Assembly (NCBI RefSeq): GCF_014174305.1
Contig: NZ_JABEQH010000002.1
Span: forward strand, 1 to 64,000
Length of the DNA stretch: 64,000 nucleotides
From: Gluconacetobacter johannae
GTDB lineage: Bacteria; Pseudomonadota; Alphaproteobacteria; Acetobacterales; Acetobacteraceae
Direction: 5' to 3'
Under the pieces are notes generated by a model that had not been told where the DNA came from, did no database searches, and saw only the letters and a list, made by a program, of their open reading frames with translations. The position numbers were made by a program, and so were the translations under genes. Below, in pieces: positions 1 through 6,131 of the stretch (its first letter is position 1; each line of letters begins with the position of its first letter).

Positions 1-30
1 CGGTCTGCCTGTCACCGACCCGTCCCCTTC

Positions 31-66
31 CTGATTTTTCCGGGGTGGCCACCCCGGAAAAATCAG
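31..66. repeat. 36-bp perfect palindrome
   Basis: Two 18-base arms (31-48 and 49-66) are exact reverse complements with no spacer. The core is GC-rich and flanked by T5 on the left and A5 on the right. This is opposite to an intrinsic terminator, which carries its T run after the stem, so termination is not the obvious role on either strand. A smaller hairpin (TGTCGC/GCGACA, 72-88) follows. Function is unknown. Confidence 0.7.
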
Positions 67-182
67 TCCTTTGTCGCACGCAGCGACACGGAATGCATAA
101 GACAAGCCTGTCTGGAAATGCGCGCTGGCGGCGATCCGACGCGCGTTTTCTGCGCTCTGACGGGTTCGGGCAACGCCCGGGT

Positions 183-314
183 TCAGGCCGGCAGCGACCA
201 GGTCCACCACGCCATCAACCCGATGAACAGCGCCAGCCCCATATGCAGCGCGACCAGCGCGCGCCCGTCGATCACGGGCGGCATGTCGGCGGAACGGCGT
301 CGGGATGCGGTCAT
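183..314 (-). CDS. Small single-span membrane protein
   Basis: A 43-residue product whose ATG (312-314) overlaps the last base of the upstream flavin reductase stop codon (TGA at 314-316). That overlap implies translational coupling. The N-terminus is polar and basic. Residues of about 20-40 form one hydrophobic stretch rich in Leu, Ala and Trp, consistent with one membrane span. I do not recognise the family. The coupling suggests it anchors or accompanies the flavin reductase, but this is inference. The gene ends in a small GC-rich hairpin region (162-187) that resembles the local dispersed repeat. Confidence 0.5.
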   Translation of the reverse strand: MTASRRRSADMPPVIDGRALVALHMGLALFIGLMAWWTWSLPA

Positions 315-823
315 CAGGTGCCCTCCTGCGTGTCCTCCCCGCCGTGCGGCAGGGCGTGATAGGCCCGGTTGAAATAGACCAGCCCGCCCAGCGCGCCGCC
401 GATGCGGATGGACTCGACCAGGCCGAAGATGACGCTGTGGGTCCCGACCTCGACGATGCGGTCGATCCGGCAATCGAACGAGGTCACGGCTTCTTCCAGC
501 ACCGGGGCGCCGGTTGTCATCGTCGTCCAGTGGCCGAAGGTGAAACGTTCGTACATGTCCAGCTTGCCGGCGAACGCGCCGGAAATGTCGCGCTGCCCGG
601 CCGAGAGCACATTGATGCACAGCGGGCCGCCGGCATGGAAGGCCGGACGGGCGCGCGAATCCCGGTTCATGCACACCAGCAGGGTGGGCGGCGCGTCGGT
701 GACCGAACAGACGGCGGAGGCGGTAAAGCCGACCGGATCGTCGCGCGTGCCCGTGGTGACGACGTTGACCGCCGCACCCAGCCGCGCCATCGCATCCCGG
801 TAGGTCTGGGAATCAACCGTCAT
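314..823 (-). CDS. Flavin reductase-like protein (RutF/HpaC family)
   Basis: A 169-residue protein of the flavin reductase-like, FMN-binding fold. Family members reduce FMN or FAD with NAD(P)H and hand the reduced flavin to a partner monooxygenase. Family-typical features are the N-terminal 'RDAMARLGAAVNVVTT' block, the 'GFTASAVCSV' flavin-binding segment and the 'FNRAYHAL' C-terminus. Length is normal. No monooxygenase partner is visible in the window, so the substrate pathway is unknown. It is followed with a one-base overlap by a small membrane protein gene, and the divergent crotonase gene starts 105 bases upstream. Confidence 0.8.
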   Translation of the reverse strand: MTVDSQTYRDAMARLGAAVNVVTTGTRDDPVGFTASAVCSVTDAPPTLLVCMNRDSRARPAFHAGGPLCINVLSAGQRDISGAFAGKLDMYERFTFGHWTTMTTGAPVLEEAVTSFDCRIDRIVEVGTHSVIFGLVESIRIGGALGGLVYFNRAYHALPHGGEDTQEGT

Positions 824-928
824 TCTTGCACCTTTCCTGCCGGTGTCCGACCCTGTCGGCCGACGACCCGCCTTGTGCGTCTTTCTGTCATATTATCGCC
901 CAGGGGAAAACAGGAGGAAACCACCAAG

Positions 929-1969
929 ATGGATGCCGACACGCTGCTGATCGGGCGGCAGGGCCGCCTCGGGCGGCTGACGCTCAACCGGCCGAAGGCG
1001 CTCAATGCGCTCGACCGTCCGCTGTTCTACCGCATCGCCGCCTGTCTGGACGCCTGGCGCGACGACCCCGGGATCGAGACCATCCTGATCGACAGCGCCA
1101 GCCCCCGCGCCTTCTGCGCCGGCGGCGACCTGCGGGCCATCCGCGCGGCGCTGGCGGCCGACGGGCCGGACGCCGCCGCCGCGATCTTCCGCGACGGCTA
1201 CCGCCTGGTGTCGGTGCTGGCGCATTTTCCCAAGCCGGTGGTGTCCTTCATGGACGGCATCGCGATGGGCGGCGGCATCGGGCTGGGCGGCCATGTCCGG
1301 TACCGCATCGTGACCGAACGCACCATCGTCGCGATGCCCGAGACCGCCATCGGCCTGACCCCGGACGCCGGCGGGTCGTTCATCCTGTCGCGCGCGCCGG
1401 GCCTGTACGGCCTGCGTATGGCGCTGACGGGCGGGCGCATGCACGGCGCCGAGGCCGTGGCGGCGGGCTTCGCCGACCGGATGCTGCCGTCCGCCGCCCT
1501 GCCCGAACTGGCCGAGCGCCTGGCCCGCCAGCCGGCGGGGCAGGTCGTCGACATGGCCCGCCCGGTCGACCGGCCGGACCTGCCGCGCCCCGACAGCGTG
1601 AACGCCGTCTATGACGCCCCCGGCGTCGAGGCCATCATGGGCCGCCTGGCCGCCTGCCCCGAACCCTGGGCGGCGGAGGACCTGCACGCCCTGCGCCAGG
1701 CCTCGCCCTTTGCGCTGCGCGTCACCTTCCGGGCGTATCACGCCGCCCGCCGGCTGCCGGACCTGAATACGGTGCTGGAACAGGAATACCGCCTGATCGC
1801 CAGCCTGATCCGCCATCCCGATTTCGCCGAGGGCGTGCGCGCCAAGATCCTGGACAAGGACAACGCGCCGCGCTGGGCCGATGCCGCGACGGCGACCCCC
1901 ACCGATATCGAGGCCTGCTTCGTCCCGCGTCCCGATACGCTGGACCTGCCGATCTTCCCCGCGCCCTGA
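929..1969 (+). CDS. 3-hydroxyisobutyryl-CoA hydrolase-like crotonase
   Basis: A 346-residue enoyl-CoA hydratase/isomerase superfamily protein. It has the long C-terminal half typical of 3-hydroxyisobutyryl-CoA hydrolases of valine breakdown rather than short enoyl-CoA hydratases. An oxyanion-hole segment GGDLRAI lies at about residue 65 and MGGGIGLGG at about 113. The MPETAIGLTPDAGG motif carries E138 and D146, matching the catalytic Glu/Asp spacing of the hydrolase subgroup. The ATG at 929 is preceded by AGGAGG at 912-917. It is not in an obvious operon. The alternative is a general enoyl-CoA hydratase; the PE...PD motif favours the hydrolase. Confidence 0.8.
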   Translation: MDADTLLIGRQGRLGRLTLNRPKALNALDRPLFYRIAACLDAWRDDPGIETILIDSASPRAFCAGGDLRAIRAALAADGPDAAAAIFRDGYRLVSVLAHFPKPVVSFMDGIAMGGGIGLGGHVRYRIVTERTIVAMPETAIGLTPDAGGSFILSRAPGLYGLRMALTGGRMHGAEAVAAGFADRMLPSAALPELAERLARQPAGQVVDMARPVDRPDLPRPDSVNAVYDAPGVEAIMGRLAACPEPWAAEDLHALRQASPFALRVTFRAYHAARRLPDLNTVLEQEYRLIASLIRHPDFAEGVRAKILDKDNAPRWADAATATPTDIEACFVPRPDTLDLPIFPAP

Positions 1970-1986
1970 TCCGGCTCGGCGGCCTG

Positions 1987-2040
1987 CCTCAGGGCGCTGC
2001 CCTGAAACCCGCCAAAGGGCAGCGCCCTTTGGAAACCCAG
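1987..2040. repeat. Dispersed GC-rich 3'-end repeat, copy 1
   Basis: Two adjacent hairpins (CAGGGC/GCCCTG and CCAAAGGGC/GCCCTTTGG) begin 18 bases after the crotonase stop. They are the reverse orientation of the module also found at about 4178-4225, 37178-37228 and 59397-59446. Copies of this family in the window sit at gene 3' ends. Confidence 0.75.
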
Positions 2041-2244
2041 TCGTCCAGCGCCTGGCGGAGTGCCTGATTCCATTGGCGAATGTTGATGACCTGCAGAAGA
2101 TCTTCGACGATTTTCCCGATCGTTAAGGGAATGAAGTGAACGGCGTCATCGGGAAATTCATTGGCCTGTCATCACTTTCCGAGGCGCATGACCGTGCGTT
2201 GGCGGCCGGGACATGGCGTTTTCTCGAACGATCGGCCATTGGGT

Positions 2245-2273
2245 TTGAATTTTTGTTCTTCGACTGGTATGAT
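2245..2273 (+). promoter_or_regulatory. Strong sigma70-type promoter with extended -10
   Basis: TTGAAT (2245-2250), a 17-base spacer, and TATGAT (2268-2273) preceded by TGG, giving an extended -10. The predicted start is near 2280, exactly where the structured segment at 2278-2411 begins. It would drive either a free small RNA or a leader of about 315 bases for the sugar transporter at 2595. Confidence 0.6.
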
Positions 2274-2277
2274 GGAA

Positions 2278-2411
2278 CGCAGAGCAGGCATCGCGCGGCG
2301 GAACAGTCTCACTGCCCGCCTCTGCGAATTGCGGATTTCGAGCCGTTGTCTCAACGGACCGAATCCTATTTTCCCCGTCTGGGGCTGGATCTTTCCGGTC
2401 CCTGTTTTTTT
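2278..2411 (+). ncRNA. Candidate small RNA or attenuator leader
   Basis: Downstream of the promoter at 2245-2273 the sequence folds into successive stems. CGCAGAG (2278-2284) pairs with CTCTGCG (2320-2326), with further inner pairing. CCGTTG (2343-2348) pairs with CAACGG (2352-2357). GGACCG (2356-2361) pairs with CGGTCC (2396-2401), enclosing ATCC/GGAT and CCCC/GGGG stems. A T7 run follows at 2405-2411. The second and third stems share bases 2356-2357 and so are mutually exclusive, as in an attenuator. It could be a free RNA of about 130 nt or a control leader of the sugar transporter. No known RNA family was recognised. Confidence 0.4.
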
Positions 2412-2594
2412 CCGGGCCGTCGCCTGCACGATGCTGGTCGAAACGGTGGAGAAGATATGGCAGCCGATTGCAACCCGGCACGACGGGAGCACGTTGCACG
2501 ACATGCCCGGCGTGATCGGGGACATGAAGGCGATCCCGCCAGGCCCCGCAACGCGGCAGGCGTGTGAAGCTTTTTTCCGAACAAGGAGAACAGG

Positions 2595-4043
2595 ATGCAG
2601 AATTTCTCGCCGCAATCGACCGCCTTTCCCGCCCTGGCCGACTTCGAGGTGTCGGACAACGCGGGACGGACCCTCTGGCTCGCAGCCGCCGTGGCCGCCA
2701 TCTGTGGCGGCCTCTACGGCTACGACACCGGCATCATCTCGGGTGCGTTGCTGCTGATTACGCAGGATTTCCATCTCGGCAGCCTGTATCAGGAACTGGT
2801 CGCGTCCGCGATCCTGGCGGGTGCGGTGGTGGGCGCCATCGGCACGGGCTGGCTGTCGGAACGCTTTGGCCGCCGCGCCTCGGTGATGATCGTCACCGCC
2901 GTGTTCGTCACCGGCGCGCTGGCCTGCGCCGCCGCCCCGGATGTCGGAATGCTGATCGTGGCGCGCGTCTATCTGGGGCTGGGCGTCGGCGGATCGACGC
3001 AGGTGGTTCCGATGTATATCTCGGAACTGGCGCCGGCGGCGCGGCGCGGCAAGCTGGTCACGCTGTTCAACGTCGCGATCGGCATCGGCATCTTCCTGGC
3101 CAACATCATCGGCTTCGCCGCGCGCGATGCCTGGGGCTGGCGGCCGATGATCGCCGTGGCGGCGCTGCCGGCGGCCTTCGTGTTCGTGTCGATGTTCTTC
3201 CTGCCCAAAAGCCCCCGCTGGACGGCGGAAAACGAGGGGCTGGAGTCGGCGGTCGCGCAACTGAAGCGCGTGCGGACCTCGCGCAAGGAAATCCGCAAGG
3301 AAATCAGGAAGATCCGCGAGGCGGCCGAAAATGTCGACGATGCCGATCGCGGCTGGCGCGGCCTGCGGCAGCCCTGGGTGCGTCCGGCCCTGGTCGCGGC
3401 GCTGGGCGTCGCCTTCTTCACCCAGTGCGGCGGGCTGGAGATGATGATCTATTACGCGCCGACCTTCCTGTCGGACGCGGGCTTCGGTCATTCGTCGGCC
3501 CTGCTGGCCAGCCTGGGGGTGTCGGTGGTCTACCTGGTCATGACGATGCTGGGTTCGGCGATCGTCGATCACGTCGGCCGGCGGCGCCTGATGCTGCTTA
3601 TGGGGCCGGGGTCGGTCGTCAGCCTGCTGGGGCTGGGGCTGATGTTCGCCATCCATCCCGACAAGGGCAGCGTCGGCAGCTGGATGATTATCGTATTCCT
3701 GCTGATGTTCATGATGTTCAATTCCGGCGGCATCCAGGTGGTGGGCTGGCTGCTGGGGGCCGAGATGTTCCCGCTGTCGATGCGCGGCACCGCGACCAGC
3801 CTGCACGCCGCGACCCTGTGGGGCAGCGACCTGCTGGTGACCAGCACGGCGCTGACCCTGGTGAACCTGATCTCGCTGGGCGGGACGATGTGGTTCTATG
3901 CCGGTGTCAATCTGGTGTCGGTCGCGTTCATCTTCTTCCTGGTGCCCGAGACACGGGGGGCGTCCCTGGAAGACATCGAAACCGCCCTGCACGAGGGACG
4001 CTTCCGCCCCACCCGCGGCCGCACCGCGATCGTCGAGGCCTGA
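2595..4043 (+). CDS. MFS sugar:H+ symporter (sugar porter family)
   Basis: A 482-residue inner-membrane transporter of the major facilitator superfamily, sugar porter group (XylE/GalP-like), which imports a monosaccharide with a proton. Twelve hydrophobic segments can be traced. Family marks are GYDTGIISGALL in the first span, RFGRR after the second, PKSPRW before the central loop, a charged central loop rich in Arg/Lys (about residues 220-250), and VPETRG near the C-terminus. AAGGAG lies just upstream of the ATG. The 625-base gap before it holds a promoter and a structured RNA candidate; bases 2412-2594 show nothing else I can name. The exact sugar cannot be told. Confidence 0.88.
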   Translation: MQNFSPQSTAFPALADFEVSDNAGRTLWLAAAVAAICGGLYGYDTGIISGALLLITQDFHLGSLYQELVASAILAGAVVGAIGTGWLSERFGRRASVMIVTAVFVTGALACAAAPDVGMLIVARVYLGLGVGGSTQVVPMYISELAPAARRGKLVTLFNVAIGIGIFLANIIGFAARDAWGWRPMIAVAALPAAFVFVSMFFLPKSPRWTAENEGLESAVAQLKRVRTSRKEIRKEIRKIREAAENVDDADRGWRGLRQPWVRPALVAALGVAFFTQCGGLEMMIYYAPTFLSDAGFGHSSALLASLGVSVVYLVMTMLGSAIVDHVGRRRLMLLMGPGSVVSLLGLGLMFAIHPDKGSVGSWMIIVFLLMFMMFNSGGIQVVGWLLGAEMFPLSMRGTATSLHAATLWGSDLLVTSTALTLVNLISLGGTMWFYAGVNLVSVAFIFFLVPETRGASLEDIETALHEGRFRPTRGRTAIVEA

Positions 4044-4054
4044 TCCCCCGGCAA

Positions 4055-4270
4055 AGGGCCTGGGCCCCATAGGCGAAAAGTAACGCTTCTTCCTTGGCTC
4101 TGGGCAAGGGAGGTCGGGCGTTGCCCGAACCCACCAGGGCCTGAGGCCCTGGACCCCGATCATGGATAACGGATTGGTTTCCAAAGGCCTGTGGCCTTTG
4201 GCGGGTTTCAGGGCAGCGCCCTGAGATTTCTTGCGAAATGCTACCTTCGCGCCTATGGGCCTGGGCCCTT
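4055..4270. repeat. Composite dispersed repeat with inverted ends, copy 2
   Basis: About 215 bases after the sugar transporter stop. The centre holds the hairpin modules CCAGGGCC/GGCCCTGG, CCAAAGGCC/GGCCTTTGG and CAGGGC/GCCCTG. The left edge (4055-4076) and right edge (4246-4266) are imperfect inverted copies of each other, centred on CATAGGCG/CGCCTATG. The stretch from about 4124 to 4250 is nearly identical to 37125-37256. Confidence 0.75.
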
Positions 4271-4360
4271 GCCTTCTTTCCTGCCCGGCGGTGGAGCGTC
4301 GGCGTGAAACATGCCATCATGCCGCAGGCAAGACCAACAGACCGTCCGGATCCCTCTGTC

Positions 4361-5542
4361 ATGACCAGCATCTTCGTCGTTTCGGCCGTACGCAGCGCGA
4401 TCGGCGGTTTCGGCGGCGCCCTGCGCGGCACCGCCCCTTCGGCACTGGCGGCGCGGCTGATCGCCGCCGCCGTGGCGCGGGCCGGAGTGCCGGTGGATGC
4501 GGTGGGGCAGGTGGTGCTGGGGCAGGTCATCCCCACCGAACCGACCGACCTGTACCTCTCGCGCCACGCGGCGGTGCGGGCGGGCCTGCCGGTGGGCACG
4601 GCGGCGATGAACGTCAACCGCATCTGTGGTTCGGGCCTGCAAGCCATCCTGTCGGCGGCACAGGCCATCCGCCTCGGCGACGCCGACATCGCCGTGGCGG
4701 GCGGGGTCGAAGTCATGAGCCGCGCCCCTCATCTGGCGACCGACGCCCGTTTCGGCCGGCGGCTGGGCAACCAGACCCTGCTGGACCTGCTGGTGGGCGC
4801 GCTGACCGACCCGTTCGACGATGTCCATATGGGAATCACGGCCGAAAATGTCGCACGCAGCCACGGCATCACCCGCGCCATGCAGGACGACCTGGCGTTT
4901 GAAAGCCATCGCCGGGCCTCGGCGGCGATCCGCGCCGGCTATTTCGACGGCCAGATCGTCCCGATCGAAATCCGCGCCGGCGGCCGCACCACGCTGTTCG
5001 AGCGCGACGAACATGTGCGTCACGACGCCGCCCGGGCCGATTTCGACGGGCTGCGCCCTGCCTTCCTCAAGGACGGCGGAACGGTCACGGCGGGCAACGC
5101 GTCCGGGATCAATGACGGCGCGGCCATGGTGGTGCTGGCGTCCGAAGACGCGGTGCGCCGGCTGGGCCTGACGCCGCTGGCACGGCTTATTTCCTACGGG
5201 CACGCAGGGGTGGAACCGTCGCAGATGGGCATGGGCCCCGTGCCCGCCACCCGCACCGCGCTGGGCCGCGCCGGGCTGGGCGTCGCGGACCTCGACATCC
5301 TGGAAATCAACGAGGCCTTCGCCGCCCAGGCCTGCGCCGTCAGCCGCGTCCTGGACCTGGACCCCGCGCGGGTCAACCCGAACGGCAGCGGCATCTCGCT
5401 GGGCCACCCCATCGGCGCCAGCGGCGCCATCGCCACCGTGCGCCTGGTCCACGAACTGGCCCGCACAGGCGCGCGGAACGGGCTGGTCAGCCTGTGCATC
5501 GGAGGTGGACAAGGGATCGCCGCCGTGTTCGCGCGGGCATGA
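4361..5542 (+). CDS. Thiolase (acetyl-CoA C-acetyltransferase type)
   Basis: A 393-residue thiolase. It catalyses either condensation of two acetyl-CoA or thiolytic cleavage of 3-ketoacyl-CoA in the cytoplasm. The catalytic set is present at classic positions: nucleophilic C89 in NRICGSG, H349 in SLGHPIGASG, and C379 in CIGGGQG. Length is normal. The ATG at 4361 was chosen because the protein then begins at the usual family position (MTSIFVVSAVRSAIG); the open frame extends further upstream into a dispersed repeat that is not expected to be coding. It stands alone; fatty-acid or acetoacetyl-CoA metabolism are both possible. Confidence 0.9.
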   Translation: MTSIFVVSAVRSAIGGFGGALRGTAPSALAARLIAAAVARAGVPVDAVGQVVLGQVIPTEPTDLYLSRHAAVRAGLPVGTAAMNVNRICGSGLQAILSAAQAIRLGDADIAVAGGVEVMSRAPHLATDARFGRRLGNQTLLDLLVGALTDPFDDVHMGITAENVARSHGITRAMQDDLAFESHRRASAAIRAGYFDGQIVPIEIRAGGRTTLFERDEHVRHDAARADFDGLRPAFLKDGGTVTAGNASGINDGAAMVVLASEDAVRRLGLTPLARLISYGHAGVEPSQMGMGPVPATRTALGRAGLGVADLDILEINEAFAAQACAVSRVLDLDPARVNPNGSGISLGHPIGASGAIATVRLVHELARTGARNGLVSLCIGGGQGIAAVFARA

Positions 5543-5548
5543 CGGGCC

Positions 5549-5600
5549 GGGCGCTGTCCGAACCCGCACAGGGCCTCGGCCCTTTGAGCCCCGTCATGGA
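5549..5600. repeat. Dispersed 3'-end repeat, short copy 3
   Basis: A short diverged copy after the thiolase stop, with GGGCGCTGTCCGAACCC followed by the AGGGCCTCGGCCCT hairpin and CCCGTCATGGA. It matches the order of modules in the longer copies at 24.4, 37.1 and 46.1 kb. Confidence 0.6.
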
Positions 5601-5650
5601 AAAGGCGGAATGTCCCATGCGGACATGGCTGCGTCTGGTCATGCGGTAAA

Positions 5651-5666
5651 AGCTGCGCTAGCAGCT
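5651..5666. promoter_or_regulatory. Inverted repeat just before the DUF2946-like gene
   Basis: AGCTGC (5651-5656) and GCAGCT (5661-5666) around a GCTA centre form a 16-base palindrome that ends four bases before the ATG at 5671. It could be an operator for the copper cluster or a hairpin hiding the ribosome-binding site. No good Shine-Dalgarno is visible here. Confidence 0.3.
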
Positions 5667-5670
5667 ACAT

Positions 5671-6060
5671 ATGAGCATGTCCTCTCGCAGCGGGATTCAC
5701 CTGGTGGCCATATGGCCACTGGTGCTGCTTGCGCTTTTGGCACGCCTCTCTTTCGGCAGCATGGTCGCGCCGTCCGCCGTCTTTGACGACCCCGTCAAAC
5801 AGCTGGCAAAATTCTCCATTCTCTGCGACGCGCCTGCTCCGCTGTCTCATCCGGATGGGAAGCATCATCATTCCCTCGACGATCAGGATGGTTCCTTTCT
5901 TCTGACAGATGCGCTGGAACTCCTGCCCCTCGCGGTCACGGCATTCCTTTTCGCATCACTGTGCATGAACGGCGTCCCTCGGAGCTGGGTCTTTCCGCTC
6001 GCGCGCGGCCCTCCATTCCGCGAGCGTTCATCGCTTTGTCCCCAGGGGCCACCTGCCTGA
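5671..6060 (+). CDS. DUF2946-like small membrane/periplasmic protein
   Basis: A 129-residue protein with a hydrophobic N-terminal segment (about residues 12-30), a His-rich middle (KHHHSLDD with nearby Cys), a second hydrophobic stretch (about 84-100), and an Arg-Gly-Pro-Pro element (ARGPPF) near the C-terminus. This layout matches DUF2946 proteins, which are often encoded beside TonB receptors and copper-handling proteins. The downstream TonB receptor, PepSY protein and SCO protein support a copper role. The match is by layout, not by a search. A terminator-like hairpin separates it from the receptor gene. An alternative ATG lies at 5677. Confidence 0.5.
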   Translation: MSMSSRSGIHLVAIWPLVLLALLARLSFGSMVAPSAVFDDPVKQLAKFSILCDAPAPLSHPDGKHHHSLDDQDGSFLLTDALELLPLAVTAFLFASLCMNGVPRSWVFPLARGPPFRERSSLCPQGPPA

Positions 6061-6078
6061 CCTGACCGCCACCGAGCC

Positions 6079-6105
6079 GCCCGCGCGTAAAGCGCGCGGG
6101 CTTTC
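6079..6105 (+). terminator. Hairpin between DUF2946-like and TonB receptor genes
   Basis: A 9-bp perfect stem (6079-6087 with 6093-6101), five-base TAAAG loop, then TTTC. It is terminator-like but with a short T tract. Because it lies inside a likely operon it may only partly stop transcription and set the ratio of the first gene to the receptor. Confidence 0.5.
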
Positions 6106-6131
6106 TGTGCTGTTTGTCCAGGTTTCAATCA

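Noticed and set aside
1991-2170. A coding-like minus-strand stretch after the crotonase gene that ends inside the dispersed repeat
   Set aside because: The frame reads like protein (IGKIVEDLLQVIN) but has stops upstream and no usable start codon. It may be a gene relic, but evidence is too thin to annotate.
2136-2567. A 143-codon plus frame in the leader of the sugar transporter
   Set aside because: No family pattern or good ribosome site, and it runs through the promoter, stems and T7 run.
2172-4184. A 670-codon frame on the minus strand over the sugar transporter
   Set aside because: It is rich in Arg, Gln, His and Asp, with no family pattern, and exactly mirrors a clear MFS gene. It is a shadow caused by high GC.
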